From positions 1-50,162 of the forward strand of contig CALBPF010000054.1 of assembly GCA_937899105.1 (NCBI GenBank): a stretch of 50,162 nt of DNA, read 5' to 3'. The number at the start of each line of letters is the position of its first letter. Within the stretch, counting starts at the first letter, position 1. Made by a program: the position numbers and the translations under genes. The notes under the pieces were generated by a model. That model did no database searches. It worked only from the letters and a program-made list of their open reading frames with translations, and was not told the DNA's origin. This stretch comes from an uncultured Flammeovirgaceae bacterium. Lineage in GTDB: Bacteria > Bacteroidota > Bacteroidia > Cytophagales > Cyclobacteriaceae. This document shows positions 1 through 7,463 of this stretch, piece after piece.

Positions 1-500
1 TCTGATACAACAGCGCTTTCCAAATCAACTTTCCAGTCAATTGCAAGGTCTGGGTCACTATACAGCAACCCACCTTCTGACTCACTATTGTAGTATTGAT
101 CGCACTTGTATAAGATTTCGGTTCCATCTTCCAAAGCCACAAAACCATGGGCAAAACCTGGGGGTACGTAAAGCTGTTTTTTGTTTTTCGCTGATAGTAG
201 GATTGCGAACTTTTGACCATAGGTAGGGCTTTGCTTTCTGATGTCGACAACCACATCTAATAATTCCCCCGCAACAGCTCTTATCAATTTCGTTTGTTCA
301 TAAGGTGGATTTTGAAAATGTAATCCTCTAATTACCCCTTTGATTGATTTTGAATGATTATCTTGAACAAATTCTGCTGATATACCCAGATCCTCAAGTT
401 TCTTTTTATTGTAGCTCTCCATAAAAAATCCCCTATTATCTTCTAAGACCTTTGGCTCCAGTATAAAGAGACCTTCCAGAGGTGTTTCAGTTAGCTTCAT
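1..500 (-). CDS. rfbC: dTDP-4-dehydrorhamnose 3,5-epimerase, C-terminus cut by window edge
   Basis: This cytoplasmic enzyme epimerises dTDP-4-keto-6-deoxyglucose at C3 and C5 on the way to dTDP-L-rhamnose. Reading the minus strand from the ATG at 500-498 gives 166 codons with no stop before the window ends; the family is about 180 residues, so only a short tail is missing. Visible family marks are RGLHFQ with the catalytic base His61, the VPPGFAHGF stretch near residues 112-120, and Tyr131 in the ILYKC segment. Its ATG overlaps the stop of rfbA as ATGA (497-500), so the two are translationally coupled in one operon. rfbB and rfbD would be expected further left, outside the window. Identity is firm. 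Confidence 0.95.
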   Translation of the reverse strand, partial: MKLTETPLEGLFILEPKVLEDNRGFFMESYNKKKLEDLGISAEFVQDNHSKSIKGVIRGLHFQNPPYEQTKLIRAVAGELLDVVVDIRKQSPTYGQKFAILLSAKNKKQLYVPPGFAHGFVALEDGTEILYKCDQYYNSESEGGLLYSDPDLAIDWKVDLESAVVS

Positions 501-1366
501 TTGGATTCTGCAATTTTAAGAATGTATTTACCGTATTGATTTTTAAGTAATGGCTTTGCTAAAGACCTGAGCTGTTCTTTACTGATGTATCCCATACGAA
601 ATGCAATTTCTTCTAAGCAGGCAATTTTCAAACCTTGACGTTCCTCAATAGATTCTACAAAATTGGAGGCCTGGAGCAAGGATTGATGGGTACCAGTATC
701 CAGCCATGCCATACCACGACCGAGCAGTTGTACATTTAACGAACCCTCTTCAAGGTACATTTTATTTAAATCGGTAATTTCTAGTTCTCCTCTGGCTGAA
801 GGCTTTACCAGCTTAGCCTTCTCAATAACGCTATTGTCATAAAAATAGAGACCTGTAACCGCATAGCTTGATTTTGGTTTAGTAGGTTTTTCTTCAATAG
901 AAAGTACCTTACCTTGGTTGTCAAAATCTACAACACCATATCTCTCAGGGTCATTGACGTAATAACCAAAAACCGTTGCTCCATGCTCCAAAGCAGCTGT
1001 TTTCTGTAATACTTTTGTGAAATTATAGCCATAGAAGATGTTATCGCCTAATACCAGCGATACACTATCAGTTCCAATAAATTCTTCACCTAATAAAAAT
1101 GCCTGAGCCAATCCATCAGGGCTGGGTTGTACCTTGTAGGTAATTTTGATACCTAGTCCATTCCCATCCCTCAGTAGTTCTTCAAATAATCCAATATCTT
1201 GCGGAGTAGATATCAACAATATCTCTTTGATGCCCGACATCATCAAAACTGATAACGGATAGTAGATCATAGGTTTGTCGTAAATAGGAAGTAACTGCTT
1301 GGATACAGACTTAGTGACGGGGTATAGCCGACTTCCTGAACCACCCGCTAAAACAATTCCTTTCAT
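497..1366 (-). CDS. rfbA: Glucose-1-phosphate thymidylyltransferase
   Basis: The enzyme makes dTDP-glucose from glucose-1-phosphate and dTTP, the first step of dTDP-rhamnose synthesis, in the cytoplasm. The 289-residue length is normal for RfbA/RmlA. The nucleotide-binding signature [13 protein letters not shown] lies at residues 6-18, followed by [16 protein letters not shown]; the metal-binding LGDNIFYG stretch lies near residue 107 and EEKP near 159. The start is an ATG 6 bases after the galE stop, and the end overlaps rfbC by four bases. All family motifs look intact. Confidence 0.96.
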   Translation of the reverse strand: MKGIVLAGGSGSRLYPVTKSVSKQLLPIYDKPMIYYPLSVLMMSGIKEILLISTPQDIGLFEELLRDGNGLGIKITYKVQPSPDGLAQAFLLGEEFIGTDSVSLVLGDNIFYGYNFTKVLQKTAALEHGATVFGYYVNDPERYGVVDFDNQGKVLSIEEKPTKPKSSYAVTGLYFYDNSVIEKAKLVKPSARGELEITDLNKMYLEEGSLNVQLLGRGMAWLDTGTHQSLLQASNFVESIEERQGLKIACLEEIAFRMGYISKEQLRSLAKPLLKNQYGKYILKIAESK

Positions 1367-1372
1367 AACTTT

Positions 1373-2410
1373 TTATTCGTTTGTTATAAGATTTTTTCTC
1401 AAGGCCAATTCCCAATTCCAGGCATCCTTTAATGCATCCTTTAAGCTTAATTTGGTTTCCCAACCCATTTCATTCTTAGCCTTTTCCACATTGGCGTATA
1501 CCTCCACAACATCTCCCGGACGCCTGGGCGAAAATTTGTAATTTAATTTCTCTTCGCATATTTCTTCAAATGCCTGGACTACTTCAAGCACAGAGTTACC
1601 TTGCCCGGATCCCAGATTGAAGATTTCGAATAGCCCATTTTTCTTAGCTTCTGAAAATTTTAATGCTGCCACATGAGCTCTTGCCAGATCAACAACATGG
1701 ATATAGTCCCTTATACAAGTACCGTCCGATGTGCTATAGTCATGACCGAAAATGGAAAGTTCTTTTCTTATACCAGCGGCGGTTTGGGTAATGAACGGAA
1801 CCAGGTTGTTGGGCGCCCCTAGCGGCAACTCACCGATTAATGACGAAGGATGTGCACCAATTGGATTAAAATATCTTAGGGAGACAGCTTTGAGTGTTGA
1901 ATTTGCCTTGCTGTAATCGCTTATAACATCTTCACAGATTTGCTTTGTTCTTCCATAGGGAGACTCTGCTAGGAGTATAGGCGATTCTTCTGTCACTGGT
2001 AGCTGTTTAGGCTGACCATAAACCGTGCAAGAGGACGAGAAGATAAAACTACTGAACTTAAAATCCTCCAAAATTTTCAGCATGTTTATTGTGCTGCCAA
2101 TATTATTTTGATAATACTTCAACGGTTTTTGAGTTGACTCACCAACCGCTTTATAAGCCGCAAAATGTATAATTCCGTTGATATTGTTGTAACTACTAAT
2201 CTTAAGTCTTAACTGCTCATAATTCAAGCAGTTTGTATCCAAAATGTCAGGCCTAAAGCCTGTGATTTCCTCAATTCTATCAATAATAAAGTGCTTTGAA
2301 TTATAGAAGTTGTCAATAATTATTGGTTCATAATTTGACGCTATTAACTCAACGCAAGTGTGGGAGCCAATATATCCAGCGCCGCCAGTAACTATAATTT
2401 TCTTTTTCAT
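1373..2410 (-). CDS. galE: UDP-glucose 4-epimerase
   Basis: This extended short-chain dehydrogenase interconverts UDP-glucose and UDP-galactose, or the N-acetyl forms, using bound NAD. The Rossmann glycine motif GGAGYIGS is at residues 9-16. The catalytic Tyr152 and Lys156 (YGRTK) are present, as is the CIRDYIHVVDLA stretch typical of GalE. The length of 345 residues is normal. It lies three bases after the dehydrogenase gene and six before rfbA, in one polysaccharide-precursor operon. Whether it prefers acetylated sugars cannot be told by eye. Confidence 0.93.
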   Translation of the reverse strand: MKKKIIVTGGAGYIGSHTCVELIASNYEPIIIDNFYNSKHFIIDRIEEITGFRPDILDTNCLNYEQLRLKISSYNNINGIIHFAAYKAVGESTQKPLKYYQNNIGSTINMLKILEDFKFSSFIFSSSCTVYGQPKQLPVTEESPILLAESPYGRTKQICEDVISDYSKANSTLKAVSLRYFNPIGAHPSSLIGELPLGAPNNLVPFITQTAAGIRKELSIFGHDYSTSDGTCIRDYIHVVDLARAHVAALKFSEAKKNGLFEIFNLGSGQGNSVLEVVQAFEEICEEKLNYKFSPRRPGDVVEVYANVEKAKNEMGWETKLSLKDALKDAWNWELALRKNLITNE

Positions 2411-2413
2411 GGT

Positions 2414-3664
2414 TTAAAGTCGGGCTGTAACGTATTCTTGAGGCCAAAAGGCCTTTAGATCGAATACAACAGTAGAATTCATTTTTAAAGGGTTTAAATC
2501 TATTTGACTAAAGTTTTTGTGGGCAACAGCAAGTATTATAGCTTCGTATTGATTTTGAGGTTCACGTATTAAATCTATTCCATATTCTTCTTTCACTTCG
2601 TTTTGGTCCGCATTTGGGTCATGTACTTCTACATTAATGCCAAATCCCTCTAGCTCCCTAACTACATCGATAACCTTGCTATTCCGAATATCCGGACAAT
2701 CCTCTTTAAAGGTAATACCCAATACCAGTACCCTGCTATTCTTAATAAGATTATCTTTTTGTGTCATTAACTTAACCACTTTGTTAGCTACATGTGACCC
2801 CATATTGTCGTTGATGCGTCTGCCGGCCATAATCACTTGGGGATTGTATCCTAGAGCTTCGGCTTTGTACGTCAGGTAGTATGGATCTACACCGATACAA
2901 TGGCCTCCTACAAGTCCGGGTTTGAATGGCAGGAAATTCCACTTTGTAGCTGCTGCTGTTATGACATCATGCGTATCAATGTTCATTTTATCGAAAATTA
3001 GCGCTAGCTCGTTGATGAAGGCTATATTTAGATCTCTTTGGGCATTTTCAATGACTTTAGCCGCCTCTGCTACTTTTATTGATGGAGCTTTATGTGTACC
3101 TGCTGTTATTACTGATTGATAAAGCAGGTCAATTTGTTCAGCTATTTCTGGGTTGCTGCCACTGGTTACTTTCTTAATGGATGGTAAACGATGCTGTTTA
3201 TCCCCAGGGTTGATTCGTTCTGGTGAATAGCCACAGAAGAATTCTTTGTTATATTTCAATCCACTTACTTCTTCTAAAATGGGGACGCAAATTTCTTCGG
3301 TGCAACCTGGAAATACTGTGGATTCGTAAATGACAATATCACCATGGTTCAGTACCTCCCCAACAGTTGAGCTAGCTTTTTTTAATGGGGTTAAGTCCGG
3401 GGTCTTAAACTCGTCAATAGGTGTGGGTACAGTTATGATATAAATATTAGCGCCTGAAAGATCTTTTTGTAGGTTGGTAAATGTAAGGTTAACCGCCTCT
3501 TTTAGCTCTTCGGGGCTCACCTCAAGAGTTTTATCTAGTCCACTTTTCAGATCTTCAATACGTCCTAACTTAACATCAAAACCAATAACTCGAGTTTTTT
3601 TCCCGAACTCAACAGCCAGCGGCAGACCCACATAGCCTAATCCTATTACGGCGATTTTATTCAT
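2414..3664 (-). CDS. UDP-sugar 6-dehydrogenase, TviB/WbpO type
   Basis: A nucleotide-sugar dehydrogenase that oxidises C6 of a UDP-hexosamine to a uronic acid with two NAD. The N-terminal Rossmann motif GLGYVGLP is at residues 8-15. The middle has VPTPID and the YESTVFPGCTEE segment, and the catalytic cysteine sits in GGHCIGVDPYYL near residue 255. The sequence style (the start, TLEVSPEEL, FWPQEY near the end) resembles the TviB group of Vi-antigen synthesis more than UDP-glucose dehydrogenase. It overlaps the upstream epimerase by eight bases. Together the pair would make UDP-GalNAcA or UDP-GlcNAcA for a capsule or exopolysaccharide. The exact substrate is an inference. Confidence 0.9.
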   Translation of the reverse strand: MNKIAVIGLGYVGLPLAVEFGKKTRVIGFDVKLGRIEDLKSGLDKTLEVSPEELKEAVNLTFTNLQKDLSGANIYIITVPTPIDEFKTPDLTPLKKASSTVGEVLNHGDIVIYESTVFPGCTEEICVPILEEVSGLKYNKEFFCGYSPERINPGDKQHRLPSIKKVTSGSNPEIAEQIDLLYQSVITAGTHKAPSIKVAEAAKVIENAQRDLNIAFINELALIFDKMNIDTHDVITAAATKWNFLPFKPGLVGGHCIGVDPYYLTYKAEALGYNPQVIMAGRRINDNMGSHVANKVVKLMTQKDNLIKNSRVLVLGITFKEDCPDIRNSKVIDVVRELEGFGINVEVHDPNADQNEVKEEYGIDLIREPQNQYEAIILAVAHKNFSQIDLNPLKMNSTVVFDLKAFWPQEYVTARL

Positions 3665-4625
3665 TAATTAAATTTGTTTCATACCATTTATAGACCCTTT
3701 CAAGGCCCTGTTCAAACTTGACCTGAGGTGTATAACTAAGTAAAGCTTGAATCTTTGAAATATCAGCTAGGGAGTGCCGGACATCCCCAGCTCTTTCTGT
3801 ACCATATTGAGGATTAATATTTTTCTTAGTAACTCTTCTGAGCATCTCAACCATGTCGTTCAGAGAAATTTGTTCTCCACAAGCAACATTATAAATTTTG
3901 TTAAGTGCGTTTTTATCCGTTGTAAAAATCGATCTTAGATTAGCCTGTACGGCATTATCTACATATGTAAAATCACGTGTGGTCTCGCCGTCTCCATTTA
4001 TATGAGGTCTTCTGTTTTCCATAAAAGCTTTACAAAATATTGGAATAACAGCGGCATAGGGATTATCAGGATTTTGTTTCGGGCCAAATACGTTAAAATA
4101 CCTTAGGCCAATAAAGTCTAAGCCATAAGTTTTCTGAAATATATCTGCGTATAGCTCTACCGCATACTTCGTAATTGCGTATGGGCTTAACGGCCTACCA
4201 ATAACCTCTTCTTTTTTTGGTAAAGCTTGACTGTCTCCATACGTACTGGAAGAGCAAGCCAGAATGACCTTATTTATTTTATTTATTACCGCTGCATGGA
4301 GTACATTTACAGTACCATCTATATTCACTTTGGTGGAAAGCATAGGGTCCTCAATAGACCTGGGTACCGAGCCTAAGGCCGCTTGGTGTGATATAACATT
4401 AAACCCTTTGAATAGGGCTGTCATTTTTTGGTAGTCGCAAATATCTTCTTGAAAAAACTCGAACTTAGAGTTTGATTCAAACTCGGAAATATTTGAATAG
4501 TAACCGTTAGAAAGGTTGTCAATGACTCTGACTTTCTTTACCTGCTCCATTTTTAGCAGGTTTTCTACAAGGTTAGAGCCTATAAAACCAGCGCCACCGG
4601 TTACTATTATTTTAAGATCAGTCAA
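3657..4625 (-). CDS. UDP-N-acetylglucosamine 4-epimerase-like SDR, WbpP/TviC type
   Basis: This SDR-family epimerase has GGAGFIGS at residues 10-17, HQAALGSVPRSI (80-91), SSSTYG and the catalytic pair Tyr149/Lys153 (YAITK). The HQAALGSVPRS segment is characteristic of WbpP-type epimerases acting on N-acetylated UDP-hexosamines. The start is an unusual TTG at 4625-4623: TAG and TAA stops lie in frame a few codons upstream, so no earlier start is possible. It is the first gene of the polysaccharide operon, and a good promoter lies 25-55 bases upstream. Its coupling to the TviB-like dehydrogenase points to a Vi-like amino-uronic acid pathway. Confidence 0.9.
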   Translation of the reverse strand: MTDLKIIVTGGAGFIGSNLVENLLKMEQVKKVRVIDNLSNGYYSNISEFESNSKFEFFQEDICDYQKMTALFKGFNVISHQAALGSVPRSIEDPMLSTKVNIDGTVNVLHAAVINKINKVILACSSSTYGDSQALPKKEEVIGRPLSPYAITKYAVELYADIFQKTYGLDFIGLRYFNVFGPKQNPDNPYAAVIPIFCKAFMENRRPHINGDGETTRDFTYVDNAVQANLRSIFTTDKNALNKIYNVACGEQISLNDMVEMLRRVTKKNINPQYGTERAGDVRHSLADISKIQALLSYTPQVKFEQGLERVYKWYETNLINE

Positions 4626-4649
4626 GTATGAGTTCTATTATATTGCGCG

Positions 4650-4680
4650 CAAAACTAATAATTCCCGGCTTTACCTCTAA
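4650..4680 (-). promoter_or_regulatory. Candidate Bacteroidota promoter for the polysaccharide operon
   Basis: On the minus strand TTAG (4680-4677), a 19-base spacer and TAGTTTTG (4657-4650) match the Bacteroidota sigma-A pattern TTTG - about 19 - TAnnTTTG except for one base of the -33 box. The end of the -7 box lies 24 bases before the TTG start of the epimerase, so the leader would be very short. Confidence 0.55.
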
Positions 4681-4698
4681 TCCCCCAGCTTTATTTAA

Positions 4699-4716
4699 TA
4701 AAATTGTACAATTTTA
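4699..4716. promoter_or_regulatory. 18-bp perfect palindrome, candidate operator
   Basis: TAAAATTGTACAATTTTA is its own exact reverse complement, with a TTGTACAA core. It lies 19 bases upstream of the -33 box of the polysaccharide promoter and between that operon and the dead wzz gene on the other strand. This is the position expected for a dimeric regulator. No particular regulator family can be named. Confidence 0.5.
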
Positions 4717-4762
4717 CTTTAGTTTCAACTCGCTGGAAGGAAACTTGCAGGTTCACTCCTGA

Positions 4763-5403
4763 GGTGAGATAGATCTTGGAAAGTTATTGTCAAAATTAAC
4801 ACAAATTATTTCGAGAAATTGAGTAATGATAATTATATTAAGCATTGTAGGGATCGGCGCCGGCGCTTTTTATTCTTTAAGTAAGGCCCCGGTATACGAG
4901 AGTAGCATGATGCTTCGATCCCATATCCTTGCCGAAGCTTACAGTGAAACACTAACCGATAATCTCAGAAAACTAATTGATAAACGCAATTACGAACTTT
5001 TGGCTGCTAAGTTATCGATCACGCCTGAACAGGCATCACAGCTTGTTAACATCAAAGTAGAAAGTATCGAAGATCAATTAGTAAGATGAAATCTGAAGCT
5101 AATGAGCCTGACAGTTTAAAAAAGCAAAGCGCCAAAGGGTTTATCAATTCAGGAAACAATTTGGAGCTCTTGGATCTCTTAAAAATACACGATCCGGCGC
5201 TAAGAATATGTAAGGAGGAGTTATCCTTGCAAAACAGTTTAGCATCAGGCATTCAACCTATTAAGGGCTTTAATGCATTTAACAGACCTGCAAGACCAAG
5301 TCCGATTCTAAGTCTTGTATCTGGATTAGATATAGCAGTAACTATACTCCTCATCTTCGTCAAAGCGACAAGGACTTATCTTAAATCCATTGGTAATTCC
5401 TAA
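4763..5403 (+). pseudogene. Broken Wzz-type polysaccharide chain-length/export protein
   Basis: Remnant of a membrane-anchored chain-length regulator. In one frame, codons from 4763 read GEIDLGKLLSKLTQIISRN, then TGA at 4820-4822, then a membrane segment (IIILSIVGIGAGAFYSL) and the Wzz-like YESSMMLRSH stretch up to a stop at 5087-5089. The TGA probably replaced a Trp codon just before the membrane segment. The second half continues in another frame from about 5086 to 5403, ending in a second membrane segment and KYLKSIGN-like tail. Only about 210 codons remain against some 330 expected, so a middle part is deleted. The lesions are one nonsense codon, a frameshift and a deletion. It sits beside the polysaccharide operon, which fits its former job. 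The family call rests on remembered homologue style. Confidence 0.75.
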
Positions 5404-5405
5404 AA

Positions 5406-6071
5406 GTGGGTAAACAGATATTGACTTTCATTCAAAAAGAAATCCGTCTAGAATGGCGAAACCGGTATGCGATAAATGGCATACTATTATATCTGGTAAG
5501 TACAGTATTTATTTGCTACCTCAGTTTCAACGTACGCTCAAATGTGCTAAATCCGGTTACATGGAATGTTCTTTTCTGGGTTATTATTCTTTTCACTTCT
5601 GTGAATGCTGTTGCCAAAAGCTTTATTCAGGAAAATGAAGGGTCGTTTCTTTATTTGTATTGGACACATAGTCCGGCAACCATAATTGTGGGCAGAACTA
5701 TCTATAATGCATAATTAATGCGAGTGCTTGGACAGATGGGTTTTTTGGCTTACGCGTTAGTATTGGGTAATCCGGTTGAAGATGTCCTTTTATTTCTCCT
5801 AGTCATACTGTTTGGCTCTATGGGGTTGTCATTTACGATGACAATGGTATCCGCAATAGCTTCAAAAGCCAGAAATAGCCATACGCTTATGGCAATCTTA
5901 AGTTTCCCAATTGTATTGCCGGTTTTACTTGTGATCATCAAAATCTCAAAAAATGCGTTAAACGGAGTAGAACGTTCGGCTTCATTAGATGATTTTATTG
6001 TTTTAGCTGCCATAAATGCTTTAGTAGGAGCGGCATCTTACTTACTCTTCCCTTATCTTTGGCGATCCTGA
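5406..6071 (+). pseudogene. ccmB: Heme exporter permease CcmB, interrupted by an in-frame stop
   Basis: CcmB is the permease of the CcmAB transporter, which releases heme-loaded CcmE during cytochrome c maturation. The reading frame from GTG 5406 to TGA 6069-6071 covers the full CcmB length (about 221 codons) and all hydrophobic segments, but codon 103 (5712-5714) is TAA. The context TIYNA-stop-LMRVLG matches the family stretch in which a Leu is expected, so a single T to A change of TTA is the simplest cause. An ATG at 5718, two codons later, could restart translation and give a 117-residue C-terminal half. No ccmA lies upstream; the dead wzz gene is there instead. Base-calling error is the main alternative. 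Confidence 0.85.
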
Positions 6072-6081
6072 ATGAGAAGCT

Positions 6082-6741
6082 ATGAGAAAGAGTTGGTGGA
6101 AGGTATTGACCGTTATTATTCTGGTTTACGTGGTGGTGGGAGGATTATTACTTGATGTACCGCGGCTTCATATATTAAATGAAACTATAAGAGCGCTGTA
6201 CTTCCATGTACCTATGTGGTTTGGTATGATCATTCTTCTTTTCGCTTCAGTTATATTTTCACTTCGTTATTTGAGAACCGGAATCAAAGATTTTGATACC
6301 AGAGCAGCAGAGTTTGCTAACGTAGGAGTACTTTTTGGAATATTTGGTATTTTAACAGGGATGCTTTGGGCCCAGTTTGCGTGGGGTCAATGGTGGAGTG
6401 GCGACCCTCAGCAAAATGGTGCAGCTATAGGGCTCTTGATTTATTTGGCCTATTTTGTGTTGCGCGGATCACTTGAGGATGATGGTCAAAAGGCACGAAT
6501 CAGTGCCGTATATAACATCTTTGCTTTTGCGGCTCTTGTGCCCTTACTTTTTATCTTACCAAGAATGACAGACTCATTGCACCCAGGCAGTGGTGGAAAC
6601 CCTGGTTTCAATGCTTATGATCTGGATAGCAGGCTAAGAATGATTTTCTATCCCGCAGTAATAGGCTGGACTTTGCTAGGAGTATGGATTACTTCAATAC
6701 GTATTCGAATTAGACGACTTTCATTAAATCAGGATGTATGA
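6082..6741 (+). CDS. ccmC: Cytochrome c maturation heme-handling protein CcmC
   Basis: An integral membrane protein that, with CcmD, loads heme onto CcmE on the periplasmic side. Six hydrophobic segments are visible in 219 residues. The tryptophan-rich WWD-type motif is WGQWWSGDP at 101-109, and the two heme-ligand histidines are His42 (YFHVP) and His167 (DSLHPG). The YNIFAFAA and GGNPGF segments are typical of Bacteroidota CcmC. It starts ten bases after the ccmB frame and overlaps the next gene as ATGA. Unlike ccmB it looks fully intact. Confidence 0.92.
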   Translation: MRKSWWKVLTVIILVYVVVGGLLLDVPRLHILNETIRALYFHVPMWFGMIILLFASVIFSLRYLRTGIKDFDTRAAEFANVGVLFGIFGILTGMLWAQFAWGQWWSGDPQQNGAAIGLLIYLAYFVLRGSLEDDGQKARISAVYNIFAFAALVPLLFILPRMTDSLHPGSGGNPGFNAYDLDSRLRMIFYPAVIGWTLLGVWITSIRIRIRRLSLNQDV

Positions 6742-6992
6742 AAAAGCTTTTTGGCGTTCTTTTAATATTGCTTTTTGCTTATATAAGTAACAGTCAAAAT
6801 AAACTGGAAGTTACAGATCAAGATTATATTAATTCTGATGTAGAAATGGCTGATCAGTTTAGGGCTGATGGCAAAATATATGTACTCACTGGTATCATCC
6901 TGATCATACTGTTTGGAATAGTGACCTACCTGGTAATTATTGATAGAAAAGTGGCCAGGATCGAAAAAGAACGTGGGAAAACATTCGATTAA
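6738..6992 (+). CDS. CcmD-like small membrane protein
   Basis: An 84-residue protein with a signal-like N-terminus (residues 1-20), a polar stretch, and one membrane segment near residues 47-69 followed by a basic, charged tail (RKVARIEKERGK). This matches the CcmD-family proteins found between ccmC and ccmE in Bacteroidota, which hold CcmC and CcmE together. Its ATG overlaps the ccmC stop (6738-6741). The call rests mainly on gene order and shape. Confidence 0.8.
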   Translation: MKKLFGVLLILLFAYISNSQNKLEVTDQDYINSDVEMADQFRADGKIYVLTGIILIILFGIVTYLVIIDRKVARIEKERGKTFD

Positions 6993-7029
6993 GCATTCCG
7001 TTTTTAATTTAAAAGAAATATTAAGAGTT

Positions 7030-7440
7030 ATGAAAAAATCTCACATAATAGCGCTTCTAATTATAGCGGTAGCGGTTTTCATAATTATTACGACTGTAGG
7101 TGATGCAAGTACTTATGTTACTTTTTCGGAGGCGAGAGAGATAGCGTTAGATGGAAATGAGAATAGTATACATGTGGTAGGAGAGTTAGTCAAGTCAGGT
7201 AATGGTCAAATCAACGGCATTGTAACTTCACAGGACAAACTTTCTTTCTCATTTGATATGGTAGATGAAAATGACGAAGTTCAACACGTTTACTATAATG
7301 AACCTATGCCGGCAGACTTTTTAAGGTCGGAAAAGGTTGTAGTTATAGGTTCATATCATGACAATGTTTTTGTTGCCGATAAAATCTTACTTAAATGTCC
7401 ATCTAAGTATCAGGAAACAACAGTTAATGCGGGAGTTTAA
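7030..7440 (+). CDS. ccmE: Heme chaperone CcmE, CxxxY variant
   Basis: CcmE binds heme covalently in the periplasm and hands it to CcmF. The protein has one N-terminal membrane anchor (residues 5-22) and an OB-fold beta domain. The ATG at 7030 was chosen because the longer frame runs through ccmD and adds non-family residues. The usual heme-binding HxxxY is replaced by Cys123-Pro-Ser-Lys-Tyr127. A cysteine-type CcmE (CxxxY) is known from archaea and delta-proteobacteria such as Desulfovibrio. Length is 136 residues, and the tail after the motif is short. Confidence 0.88.
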   Translation: MKKSHIIALLIIAVAVFIIITTVGDASTYVTFSEAREIALDGNENSIHVVGELVKSGNGQINGIVTSQDKLSFSFDMVDENDEVQHVYYNEPMPADFLRSEKVVVIGSYHDNVFVADKILLKCPSKYQETTVNAGV

Positions 7441-7463
7441 TTAGCTAAGAGGGGTAAGTTTTA

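Noticed and set aside
41..226. Plus-strand ORF at the left edge
   Set aside because: It is antisense to rfbC, whose protein on the minus strand is unmistakable.
1299..1541. Plus-strand ORF of 80 codons
   Set aside because: It is antisense to rfbA/galE and has no family likeness; it is a shadow of real genes.
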